Below, piece by piece: positions 24,440 through 35,660 of a stretch of 64,000 nt of DNA. The stretch spans positions 56,790,057 through 56,854,056 of the forward strand of contig CM054120.1 of the NCBI GenBank assembly GCA_028673005.1. Direction: 5' to 3'. Below the pieces are notes generated by a model. The model saw only the letters and a list, made by a program, of their open reading frames with translations. It did not search any database and was not told the DNA's origin. Source of the DNA: Tanypteryx hageni (lineage: Eukaryota > Arthropoda > Insecta > Odonata > Petaluridae). Position numbers and translations under genes: made by a program. Numbering within the stretch: position 1 is the first letter of the stretch; each line of letters begins with the position of its first letter.

Positions 24440-26560
24440 TATTCAATTATTATTAATTAATAAATTATTATTATTATTCAAGAAAACATGCTAATTTAAG
24501 GGTTCAAAAAATTTCCTGTATGCTCGAAATGTTTTTGCTGAGAAGGAAACACTTCCAATGTTTCTTGGACAAAGATACAGTTGTTGCGGATTTAACACTG
24601 CATGGCAGCTTATTATAAATAATAGAGGCAGCATTATGAGTGCCTCTCTGGCAAATAGCCAACTGATAGTTTTTAATGTGGATGGCACCTTTACAGCATG
24701 TGTTGTAAGCATAAAATTCCTGGTTTGATTGGAACAGAGCAGGGTTCTGCTTAACAAACATAGCACAATTAAAAAAGTACATTGATGGAAATGTAAGTAT
24801 ACCTAAGGAAGAAAACAGTGGTTTTCCATGAGTTCGCCAGGAAACCCCACACGGCTTTAATCACCTGTTTTTCAGTGAAAAAGCCTTGTTGGCATAACTG
24901 GCAGGCCCCAAAAAAATATGCCATAGGGAAGATACGAATGAATTTTGGCAAAATATAGCAATTTCAATATATCAATACTTAACAATGTGAACAAGTGTAT
25001 GCAACACAAAGATTCCTATTGAAATTTTTTTTAAAGAATTGCATCAATATGGAGATTCCAACTAAGGTCTTCACTAATAGCCAGACCAAGAAATTTAATT
25101 GATGGTGACCTCTTTATGTCAGTTGCGTTCATTCTAATTAGAGGACTGAAAGATGGTGATGACTTCTTTGTATGAAATTGGAGATATACAGTTTTCTTAA
25201 AATTTATTGCTAGATTTTTGGACAGACACCACTGATGCATTTTTTGAGCTGAAGAATTTAATTTATTGATTTAGTAAGGTTTATCACCCGAACTAATAAG
25301 TCAAGGTGTATCATCTGCATACAGTAAGGGTTTACTGTCAGATAAAATGTAGGGGAGGTCATTCATAAAAATAATGAAGAACAAAAAGCCCAAAATTGAC
25401 CACTGTGGAACTCCACAGTTAACTTTTAAAGGCCTATAAATAGCAGTATTATGTCCATTTGGGCTAACATGGGAGAATCTGACCATTTGCTTTATCTTGT
25501 TCAGAAAAGCTACAGTCCAGTCTATGGCCTTGCCTATTATTCCAGTTTTCTTGAGCTTCAAAGCCAATAAATTATGATTAATACTATCAAATGCTTTTTT
25601 TAAGTCATAGAAAATACCTACAGTGAAAAGATTTTCATCTAAGGCAAGATAAACATCATTTATAAGTTAGCAACAGGCAAAGTTAATGGATTTGGATTTC
25701 CAAAATCTATATTGAGAATCATACATCCAATGGTAAGACTCCAAGAACTTGATAAACGGCAGTAGAAAACTTTTTAAATTATTTTAGAAAATATTGAAAA
25801 AGAGAAATTAGACAGTAATTTTCAGAACTAGGAGAAGTGCCTTTTTTGGGTATAGGAGTTACCATAGTGAACTTAAGGTTGAAGGGAAAGCAACCTTCAG
25901 AAAAAGATAGGTTGATGATATCAGCAAGAGGAGGGGCTATAAATTTAATAGCAGCCTGTACCACTGGAATAAGGACTTCATCTTTACCGCAAGACCATTT
26001 TGTCTTAAAGGAATTTACAATCTAAATTATTTCATAAGGGTCAGTAGGATGTAAAAATAATGTATGAGAGCATGAAGTAGGCATATAACAAAAAGGCTCA
26101 TATTGATAATTAGGAAGTGGATTGATTAACTAAAGGAGATTGACAGAATTGCTGGTTAAAGTTCTTGGCAATTATTTAAGAGTCAGATACAGCTTCATTG
26201 TTAAATGAGAAATGTTTTTGACCTGAGTTGTGGGCAGATTCCTTTGTATTAGATTTAATGATTCGTCAGTCAGATTTCACAGTATTAATAGATGAGATAA
26301 TATAATTGTCATTGGCTAATTTCTTGGATTCAGCAACCAACAATTTGAATCTTAGAAGATAACTTTGATAGTTCCTTTTTAAACCAGGATCATCATATTT
26401 TAATCACTATAGATATAAATAAACTTGCAGAAGCAGCAGTGCATCCACAATGTTCTCATTAAAAGGAGTAATATTTGTTAAAAGGTATTTTTGAACATTG
26501 TTTAGAATGTATAATTTCTATATTCGAATAAAAATAGAGTAAATAAAAGGTAAACTTTCT
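24440..26560 (-). pseudogene. LINE (Jockey/CR1-like) reverse transcriptase, nested in hAT
   Basis: On the minus strand the RT order is kept: 'IAPPLADIINLSFSEGCFP' with 'TPIPKKGTSPSSENYCLISL' (25964-25779), 'KVNCGVPQWSILGFLFFIIF' (GVPQGS box with Gly to Trp), then the catalytic YADDT (about 25310). Next comes the thumb region 'NLAINFKKTVYLQFHTKKS' and 'SIKFLGLAISEDLSWNLHI' (25240-25031). A C-terminal tail 'CQLCQQGFFTEKQVIKAVWG' ends in 'SIIYNKLP' (24951-24491). Stops interrupt the frame at several points. The 3' end on the left carries AAT/TTA microsatellite-like sequence (about 24425-24480), a common LINE tail. The endonuclease was not found, so the copy is 5'-truncated or eroded. Confidence 0.75.
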
Positions 26561-26655
26561 CTTGAACCCCCCAACCTCAGTCAGACCTACCAGTCAGTGA
26601 CTTTTAGCATATTTGGCCTGCCACATCAAAGAAGTTGAATGGCCCTAATGTACAT

Positions 26656-27304
26656 CATCCAGTATTTAAAATGGTATGGCCCACTACCCCGAGGAAGTTT
26701 CATATCAGCAGTGAATGAAACAAAAGAACATTGCATTTTTTTATTTGCAAATGATGCCTCTGAAAAGTGAGACATCTTGTTGCTACAAGTTAAGGAATTT
26801 TTTAGTTTTGGGAAATTGTACGGAAGGTAAAGATACTTTTCCAATCTGACAAGATGGCATAAAATTACTGTTTTCTCAAATGAAAAAGATTAAATGTTGT
26901 AATGCAATGTAAAACATTCATACTTTCATTCTATAAAGCATAAACCACTGTATTTTATGTAGTATTTCTATATATTGTATAATTTGTAAATTATAACATG
27001 AGGCATTAATTGTGTTTTGCAGTTTTAGTCAATCTTGATTAAAAGCTTTTTTCAAATAAACATGAAAATCTTGTCTCACAGATAAACATTAAATCAGGAT
27101 TCAACTATATATACCATAAGATAAGTGTTATATTTTTTAATAAGTAATGATACTGGGTAAATATGTTTTTGAATGCTCATTTGCATTAAATTTTGAGTTT
27201 ACACCAATTTTGATGGAATAAGTATTTCTGATGAAGTTATATTATATAATATGTTCATCATAAATGTTGAAGCTTTGTTTATTATGAGGTGATTTTTTGA
27301 AATG
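26656..27304. other. AT-rich spacer
   Basis: Lies between two hAT target duplications. No motif was recognised. Confidence 0.5.
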
Positions 27305-28177
27305 CTTTAGAGCAGTGTTTTTCAACTTTTAATGACCGATGGAACACTTTGGATGGAGAAACAATTGGCAGAACACCTATATATGTATGCATATATTGGC
27401 AGAACACCTATATACATACACATATATATTTATCATGTCTGTTGGAACGTGCATGCAGCAGTTTAGAAGTTGTAACCTGCTCCTTTCTGTTTCCCAATAG
27501 ATGGACTTTCAGTGTAGTAGTAGTAGTTTATTTGGTCAAGAGATACAGATATACATAGATACAGGACAAGTAAACAGGAGGAATTAGTTAAACAAAGAAA
27601 TTAACAACATTAAAATTAGAACAATAAGTGTATGCCAAACATTGACATCATTGTACAGCATCCATATAATCAACTATACTGTAATGCATTTTGTGCAACA
27701 AGAATTCCTATACTTTATATTTAAAAGCTGAAATTCATTTTACACATTTCAGTTCATTTGGTAGTTTATTACATATTTGTAATCCCATTTTTCTAGGACA
27801 CAGAGCAGCTGATCTTGTACAAACAAATGAGATATGGAGGATATTACTGCCTCTGGTAGCATGACTCTATATACCACAATTTTTATTAAAATCAGATAAA
27901 TTTCTCTTAATAAATACTAATATAGCAAGGATATATACACATGGTAACAGAAGAGTTTTCAAATTATTTAAAAAAGAGCGACATATGTTTCATATGCAAT
28001 CAATCGAATACCTCTTTTTTGCATTTTGAAAATAGTGACAGAATGAGGGGATGAATCCAAAAATAAAATACTGTAAATTACATGTGAATAAAATTCACCA
28101 TAATAGAGAGTAAGAAGGATATCAAGCATTACAGTAGATCATATATATCTTATGAGAAAACAAACAGAACTAAGGTT

Positions 28178-28366
28178 GGGAATAATTTTGAAACAAGAAA
28201 AAAGTCTGCTATGACTGGGAATCAAATCCGGGTGTTCCACTTGCCGGGCTGATATTCTACCGATTCCCGGTCATAGCAGACTTTTTTCTTGTTTCAAAAT
28301 TATTCCCAACTTTACAGCTTATGCCTGTCTGCATAGGATCTTCGGATCACTTTATTCCACCAATTT
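28178..28366 (-). repeat. Small hairpin retroposon with tRNA-like core
   Basis: Two 48-nt arms (28176-28223 and 28262-28309) are inverted copies with one mismatch, around a 38-nt loop. On the minus strand the apex reads like a tRNA: A-box-like GGTAGAATATCAG, CCCGGCAAGTGG, and a B-box-like GGATTTGATTCCC resembling the tRNA-Gly T arm. Direct repeats CAGAACTAAGGTT flank the unit at 28165-28177 and 28367-28379, a 13-bp duplication as expected for LINE-driven retroposition. It lies in the 3' part of the LINE. Confidence 0.65.
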
Positions 28367-28891
28367 CAGAACTAAGGTTATTTGACAATTTACATAAATG
28401 AAATTCCCATGAGATATAAGAAACCAAATGGATACCTAAAAATTTATTTTCATTTACCCGATTAATAGGTGTACCGTTAACCTCAATTATAAGGCTTTTA
28501 TGAGTTTTATTAATGTTAGCAAAATACATCGATAGAGATTTTTCAACATTCAGGTTTTAAAGATTATTTTTACACCAATCAATTAAATGTTGATAGACTT
28601 GATTGCCACTGACTTGTAATCTAATAAAAGAAGGGTATGACAGAATAAAGTTGGTGTTGTCTGCATACAGGATAGGTTTAACAGCCATTATTCAGTGGAA
28701 GTTGTTGGGAGGGTCATCAATAAACAAAAGGAATAGCACAGAACCCAAAACAGATCCCTGGGGATGACCATTTTCTACTATTTTTCTGGAAAAAACGTAT
28801 TTCGAACCATTCTTAAATAGTATTACATGTTGTGATCTGTTAGACAAGTATGATTTGATCAAGTTGTAGGGTATGCCCCTGATTCTAAGTT

Positions 28892-30790
28892 CTAAGACTT
28901 TGCATGGGTATGATACTTTTTACCCATACCTGACCCATACGCATAGGCTACTAACCCATGCACACAGAATATTAACCTGCACTCAACCCATACCCACAGG
29001 CTAATAAAAATACTTCGCAATTTTTGTACATATCTGAATTAAAGCAAGTGGTTTTATTAGAAGAAATAGAAATATCTACAACAATATTTATTAAGTGTGC
29101 TGCACAATTGATTTTATTGAAAATTTACAAAGCACCTTTAATGTTTGCTCCATGGTCATTGACAAAATAAAATTATTCAAGTTACCATAGATACCTTATT
29201 TTTTAAAATGAGCAACAATTCATTCCTTATTTACTCCCTAGTTTTCTTTTCTTCAGGATCAAATGTTTAGTGCACAAAACACAATTTCATACAATGGAAT
29301 TCTTTACATAGTGTAATGTGATTCCTAAATAACTGATATTTTTGTAATTATCTGTCCACAAGTCCAATGTGATCCCACCCCCTATTGTACCTATGTAGGA
29401 TTTTATTTCTTGAATTAGCTCCTTTGAAGCTTTCTGAGCCACTGAAACTAGATTTCTCAAAATAGTTTTTGGATGTGGTAATGCATCTTCTAAGTCAAAT
29501 AAATATTTTTGATTTGCACTCATTTTCATTATTATTTCTAATGAATTTTTAAACCCATCTCCTGGCACTATCTCAGAAGGTCTCAAATCTCTAACTCCAA
29601 GTTCAACACAGCCATCTAAACCCTTTTTTCTTATCAGCTGATAATTTTGGTAAAATGAATTTTTTCAGCACAAGAAATTTTGTAATTTTAGGCACACCTT
29701 TGTTATGTTCACACTTGTGTTGTAATAAACTTGATGTTCCCAGCTTCCTATTATCATAATGGTAAACATTTACACAACTACTGCAAGCAATTGTCTTTGA
29801 AATCAGTTCGCCCTTTTCATCTAAAATTTCACAGAACATTTCCCAAATATTTGATTTGGTATTTTCTTTTCTTCTTAGAGTGTACTCTAACCTCAAAATC
29901 TTCTTTCTTATCAGATCAGTATTCATTGTTTGAATCTGAAGGGCAAATAAAAGTAAAATTTCAATTTAAATTAAGATTTATAATTCAAAGATGCATTAAC
30001 TTATAACTGGCAATTTTACATACCGTTCAATCAGCTGGTATTGGTTCCTTTAAAGGATGTGGTAGATTGATAATTTGTCACAAAAGCCGAGATCACATAT
30101 AACTCACCAGTGTAATTTTATAAAATAACTGTCGTTGCTTTCTCTTGCAAAGAAAGTATAAAATAATACAACTCACACATGATTATTTGATGAAAAAATG
30201 CCATATATTTGAACGTTAAATAACATATAATGAATGTTGACTCTTATATCATACGTAACAACAACTCTTCAAAAGTGAATTCACAAAGATAGATGTTACT
30301 TGCATGAATGGGCGAAAGCAACTTGTTAAAAGGGAGAGTTCTCACACAAACCAATCCATCATAATTATATTGTGCTGCAGAGTTCCCCTCTTCACTCTTT
30401 CTTATGTCCTCCCCACATTCTCTTCTACTAAACGTAATCGACAATCGTTTGTGAATTGCAACTTTGTATCTATTTATATATTAAAAGGAATCATTTTTTC
30501 GTCAGACAATTTTCTTAACACATGATACACAAAGTGTGCGATCTGCTGACCTGCATATATTTCAAAGTTGTATCTCCCTGTATAATGCTACTTCTGACCA
30601 CGAAGGTGGGCTTTACTAACAGTAAAAGGCATGTGAATAGTTCTTGTGCCTACATTGATGAGGTAAATTGAATTGGAATTTTCATGCCCGCTCTTTACCT
30701 GCACCGGTGCCTTTTGTGTCTGAACCCAACCCATACCTGCATGGACTCTATTCCCGACCTGACCTGCAACTTTCACTGCAGGTCCCCATG
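28892..30790 (-). mobile_element. Hermes-like hAT fragment nested in a LINE
   Basis: Both borders show an imperfect direct duplication of LINE sequence (28870-28891 and 30791-30816, GGTATGC...CCCCT.ATTC.AAGTT). Clusters of ACCCATACC words lie inside both ends (about 28930-29000 and 30720-30800). The transposase remnant is listed separately. Confidence 0.55.
28990..29926 (-). pseudogene. hAT transposase N-terminal half, hobo/Hermes-like
   Basis: From 29926 on minus comes a BED-type zinc finger: 'WEMFCEILDEKGELISKTIA' leading to CSSC, then LLQHKCEH with the expected C-x2-C...H spacing. Near 29600 a frameshift leads into 'MRPSEIVPGDGFKNSLEIIM' and LPHPKTILRNLV (hAT 'lPsr.tisr.v' segment), then 'GGGITLDLWTDNYKNISYLG' at 29380-29300. 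This is the start of the RNase-H-like catalytic domain with its first Asp. A further frame has KINCAAHLINIVV near 29120. The C-terminal half, including the dimerisation domain, is missing. Confidence 0.7.
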
Positions 30791-32224
30791 GGTATGCAGG
30801 CCCCTAATTCCAAGTTTTTCCAGAAGGACAGAGTGATAAACACAGCAAAATGCATTGGAAAATTCAAAAAACATTGCCATAGTTTCCAGTTTATTATCAA
30901 GAGCAGTTAGAATATGGTCAATTACTTGATAGGTTGCACTGGTAATAGATTTATCTTGCCTAAATCCATGTTGACATAAAGATATCTGTTTAATAGAGTC
31001 CAGATATGACATTAATCTGCTATAAAAAACTTTTTCAAATACTATGCCAAACTTATTTTGCACAGATATAGGTCAATATGATTTAATATCATTAATGCTT
31101 CCTTTTTTCTTGTACAGAAGGATAACTTTAGAGACTTTGAGCGATTCTGGAAATGCCAGTTTCTAACAAATCATTAAAGGGTAGGGCCTTAATATATTTG
31201 TAAGTCTGCTTTATAATAATGTTGGGAATTTATTTGAAGCCAGAAAAAAACTTAGTACCAAAATTCTGAATAATACGCTTGAGCTCATTTTCATTACAAG
31301 GAGAAAGGAAAAGAGATTTGCTGGAATTAAACAGATTTTGATTTAATAAGTGTGAAGAAATAGGCAGTTGAGTGAAATGATTATTAAAATATGAGGCCAA
31401 AAGAGAAAGGTCAGAAATACTATTCTCAGAGTTGTCGTTGCATTTTGGTAGAGAAAAAGCAGAGCCCCGACTTTTTGAAATATTTATTATTTTCCATATT
31501 TCTCTAGATTTATTATTTGAGTTGATGAGTCATTTAGTATTATATAATCTTTTTGATGCATTGGTTATGTTGTGGTATTGTCTTATTTGTTTTTTACATT
31601 TCAATTTAAGTTCATTACTATCACTTATTTTACAAAGTGTAGCCATATCTTTAAGATAGGAAGAAAACTGGCAAATGTTGGTTGTAATACATTCCTTCCT
31701 TGCATATTTTTTGTCATTTTCTTACTTATATTATATATTATATAGTCATATATGTCCTGGCAATTTTCAGATTCAAGCAAGTGTAAAAAATATGAAATGT
31801 TTTGATCGGAAAAGGAGCAACAACAATATGTAGAAACAGGTGTTTCCTTCTCAATAACAAATTTAGAAAGTATAGGAAAATGATCCAAAATATCATATTT
31901 TATAACACTTGTGGTTACTTAATTAGTGTCAGAGTTATTGTATTATCAAGCAGAGCTGCTAAATGGCTTGTTATATGAGTAGGTTCTTGATTAATAACAG
32001 ATAAATGGAAAGAGTAAATAAGGTTAAAAAAAATCATTTCAATTGCTGCTACTAGCTGACAGGTGTGTGAGCAAAATTAAAATGCTATATATTTTTAATT
32101 TCACAAAGAAATTTAAATTCATAGAAAAATTATTTTAGGTAGAATATTTAGTGGAATGCTTATACAATGTCAGTAGAACATCAGTGTTCCATGGAACACC
32201 AGTTGAAAAAACGCTGCTTTAGAG

Positions 32225-35200
32225 GTATGCATTAAGTGCAGTTGTTATGATTAACAGCAGAAATATGAAATCAATTTAGAATTTTTGTCATATTGTCAAA
32301 TGCATATGAAACAAAGCTTGGAGTTTACATTGATCTAATAACTGAATTGTGACATTGAAATAATAGGAAAAATAGATGGTTGAAGTATTTCACAAATTAG
32401 GAGTAATTAATAATATTTTCCATTTGGCTGAAATTTTTGATTAGTCAAATAACTTAATCAAGAATCTGCATTATAAAAAAATATATTGTTTTGTTTTATA
32501 ACTCAAATATGTAGCTTTTTCTCCGGTAAGTATTACAAGAATTCAAGAATACAACTCATATCATTTTCTTTTTGATATTAATGCCCTGATTGGATGAAAA
32601 GAAAGAGACTTGTAATTTTAGCATGGAATATCAATAAAAGCATGAGTTGCCGTCAAATAAATCTGGGAGTAAAAAACTGATATGCAAATACTCAACAAAA
32701 CCTAAAATTGTTAACGATTTTAGGAGAATGCTAATTATGTTATGGAATAGTAGCAATACTGAATGACATGGAAGGAACGATTAGGTTGGAAAGTAGATGG
32801 GAAACAATTTTTAGATAAAATGTGTAAGGATGTAACCTGAGCATGAAGCTGTATTGCAGTGGTGCTTAACCCTTCATCTATCACTCAGCCTTTTTCCTCT
32901 AATCTGTTCATATGTACCAAAGAGTTCTTATTAAGACATAAATATTCATTATACATATACATAAAACTTTCATTTATTATTTTTATTTGTGCCAATCTGG
33001 GCATCCTACAACACTCTGTTGCCCCCATTATCATTACCCTTCATTTTCCTTAGTCATATACGATATCCTTACAGTGAAGCCCTGATTTATAAGTCCCAAT
33101 TTTAATGTTTTCCTGCATTATTTGAATGTTTATTATTTGAAGTTCCATCACACACCCAATTTAAGCAGCATATGATTTTCTTCAAATTAGTATTCCTTGA
33201 CATAGTGTTTTACCCGGATTTAGTGCAATAAATTTTCGACAACATCATTAATAACCTACCTTAATTTAATGCAACCTGGTGGTTACTATCGCAATGCTTA
33301 GGCTGAAAAATAAGAGCGTATTTTCAACATCAAAGGTTCACACTGGAAAAAACACATGCAATGGATTCAATGTAAACAGTACTAATTATTACTAAACAGT
33401 CCAAATTCGTAAGATTCAGAGATAGTCTATCAAATTCAACTTTTTAATTATTGACTCTGTATGCTAATGAACAAATTTCACCTATATATATATATATATA
33501 AATCCAAGTGAGATTTTTGCTCAGGAATGGCAAGTGGCTTTGTAAAGAATGACATGTTAACTTCCTAACTATCTTAATATAAAAAACGCGCATAGGAGTT
33601 TATCCGTACAAGTCTCATCTTATATGCTGAGGACGAGTGTGGCGCATTTTTTATTTGCGTTATAAAATTAGTTAGAATTAAGACAAACGCTCGGGACTTG
33701 GATTAATGTTGGAAAAAAAACAGTTTATTTGAAAAATCCCAAAAAGAGATCCGGGTTCTACTCCAGCGGATGCGTTCTTTTTGCCATAATATGACACGCA
33801 GAAATCGATTTTTCGATTTACAGGCTTTTACTTTTTTGCAAATTAAAATTAGAAAAAATTTACTTACAATCTTCGGTCCTAAACAACTTTAAATAAAAAT
33901 TAAAAGCGTTTCTTATTGTTATCATCACATTTCGCCTACGATTCGAGGAGAGAAAAGGAGGAAGAATGAGATATGCCCTAAATTTAGCACTTAATTCACA
34001 CATAGTACCCGTCATATATTACGGGCTATTACGCACGCATTTCAGGCTTTCCATAGATTATTGCGTGATCTAACAGGAATGTGATTATCATTTGGAAGAA
34101 AAGCATTACTTATTTGTGCAGATTTCAAACAATTACTACCAGTTATTTTACGTGGTTTGCGTTCTCTAACTGTTGGTATTTGTATAAAGAAGCATCAACT
34201 CTGGAGAGAATTACAGGTGCTGAAGCTGAAACAATATATGCGAGCTCTGGAACGCGGAAATTAAAAAATATAAGTTCAAAAAATAAACAAAAGCGTGAAT
34301 GTTTCTGCTAGATCGGCATATGGTACGCCGCGTACAGCTAGTGGAATTATATGATTTGCTTTAAGCACCATGCACCAATTTTAAGAGGTTAATGCACCTA
34401 AAGCGCAACATGAATCATTGGTTGAACACCTCTTTCCTACCAGGATATATCAAGTCAACATATTTACAGACAAATTAATGTAACTTAACAATACCCTTCA
34501 GATAATCATTTACAGTAAAAAATATCAAAAAGAGATGTTTTTTTTAGAGCTGATACAAAATTCAAAAAGAAAATGTTCATACTACACTCCAAGTATTACG
34601 AAATACCTGTATTAGATACATCATTGGCCATAAGGCCAGGACCGGCTTAAAGATGGTGGGAAGTGTGCGAAGAACAGCGCAAATGTTGAAGGGGCAAAAC
34701 ACAAAAACTGACAATTGTTACGTATACAAATATATCCCTAAAGAAATGTATTTAGAGAAATGAATGAACGGTACCGAAGTTTTTACACACTTTGCACATT
34801 TTATTTTATTTTTCATCCAATAATTTTTGTCACAACAAACTTGTCAATCATCTCTCTGGGCATGTTGGGATATAACAATAATTGTTGCTTTATATCTAAT
34901 TGTGTGAGCAGACAAATTTTTCTCTCACGGAAAAATATATTTATATGCTTTGCATCAGAGAACGACAACATGAAGTACATCTCCTAGAAACTTAACTTCT
35001 AGAAGTACATTTATGTACAGTTATGTGTTCAAGGCCTTAAAGGCACACCAAACGCCTACATAAATGCTGTTTAGTAAGGGAGATTGAATAAATATGGGCA
35101 AATATTAATCAACGTAAATTGTGGCAGAGGGAAAAAAAATCTCCCACAGGCCATTGTTGGTGATCTTTCTTTTTCATTCAGAAAATGGAAAAATGAATGC

Positions 35201-35259
35201 AAATCATAACAAATTTAACTAGCCAGAACAGACAAAATTTCACTCCCCTATTTTTTAAG
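32225..35259. other. Intergenic, no gene recognised
   Basis: AT-rich. Holds a short TA run at 33483-33500. Short frames (34081-34311, 34760-34987) carry no recognised motif. Confidence 0.45.
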
Positions 35260-35535
35260 TTTGAGGAGACTGCAAAAACTAATTGTTCCGTCCTTTGGAA
35301 GGGGCGTAATGCCGTTGGTCCCCTTGGTGCTCTTCGTTAAGAGTAGGCTAATGCCGGCAACGGGTTTCCCACCTCCCTCCAAGAGGTTGATTAGCCATAT
35401 AGATATACACACTCACAAAGAAGGAGGGAAATCCGGTGCCGGCATTAACCTACACTTAACGAAGAGCACCAAGGGATCAAACTGCTTAACGTCACTTTCA
35501 AAGGACGGATCGCTAACTGGCGCAGTCTCCTCAAA
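35260..35535. mobile_element. Foldback MITE (about 276 bp)
   Basis: GAGGAGACTGC at the left pairs with GCAGTCTCCTC at the right. Pairing continues inward through a GGACGG/CCGTCC block and a CTTGGTGCTCTTCGTTAA / TTAACGAAGAGCACCAAG block, then TGCCGGCA near the loop. It is an almost complete palindrome with a loop of about 60 bp. No target duplication is clear. It lies just beyond the 3' end of the La-like gene. Confidence 0.7.
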
Positions 35536-35660
35536 ATTATTATGAAAGTTCATGATGAAATATCTACTATGCATAAATATTAATAGAATACGCAAGGATC
35601 CAAATATTAAAAATGAACTGGAAGAAAATAGGACTAAACTATGAAATGAAACATTGCAAA

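Larger units (their letters stand above)
22078..26647 (+). mobile_element. hAT transposon with perfect 8-bp target duplication, carrying a nested LINE
   Basis: The left end is TAGGGCTGTCGAACT and the reverse complement of the right end is TAGGGCCATTCAACTT, with a GTGGC box just inside each. The flanks ATGTACAT (22070-22077) and ATGTACAT (26648-26655) are identical. The transposase at 22515-24225 is dead. A LINE fills about 24440-26560 in the opposite orientation, leaving only about 90 bp of hAT sequence at the right end. Confidence 0.8.
27515..32040 (-). pseudogene. LINE (Jockey/CR1-like), 5'-truncated, itself interrupted
   Basis: Read on minus: the end of the endonuclease domain ('EPTHITSHLAALLDNTITL', then DHFPILSKF near 31890), and a linker (31888-31625). 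RT begins at 31063 with 'FGIVFEKVFYSRLMSYLDSI', 'QHGFRQDKSITSATYQVIDH' and FFEFSNAFCCVYHSVLLEKL (catalytic Asp changed to Glu). The frame is broken at about 30790 by a Hermes-like hAT and resumes at about 28890 with 'IPYNLIKSYLSNRSQHV', 'GHPQGSVLGSVLFLLFIDDP' and YADNT in place of YADDT. It continues with 'SLIIEVNGTPINRVNENKFL' at 28500-28430. The 3' end has a (TAG)4 run on plus at 27515-27526, a microsatellite tail. Stops show it is inactive. Confidence 0.75.
27313..32216. mobile_element. hAT shell with perfect 8-bp target duplication, opened by a LINE
   Basis: The left end CAGTGTTTTTCAACTTTT and the reverse complement of the right end CAGCGTTTTTTCAACTGG pair well, and both continue with a TGGAACAC word. 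The flanks CTTTAGAG (27305-27312) and CTTTAGAG (32217-32224) are identical. Only about 200 bp at the left (with a 31-bp tandem duplication at about 27363-27430) and about 150 bp at the right belong to it. The interior is LINE and later insertions. Confidence 0.8.

Noticed and set aside
33741..33765. Possible Pol III B box (GGTTCTACTCC)
   Set aside because: A key position differs from the consensus and no A box or target duplication was found.
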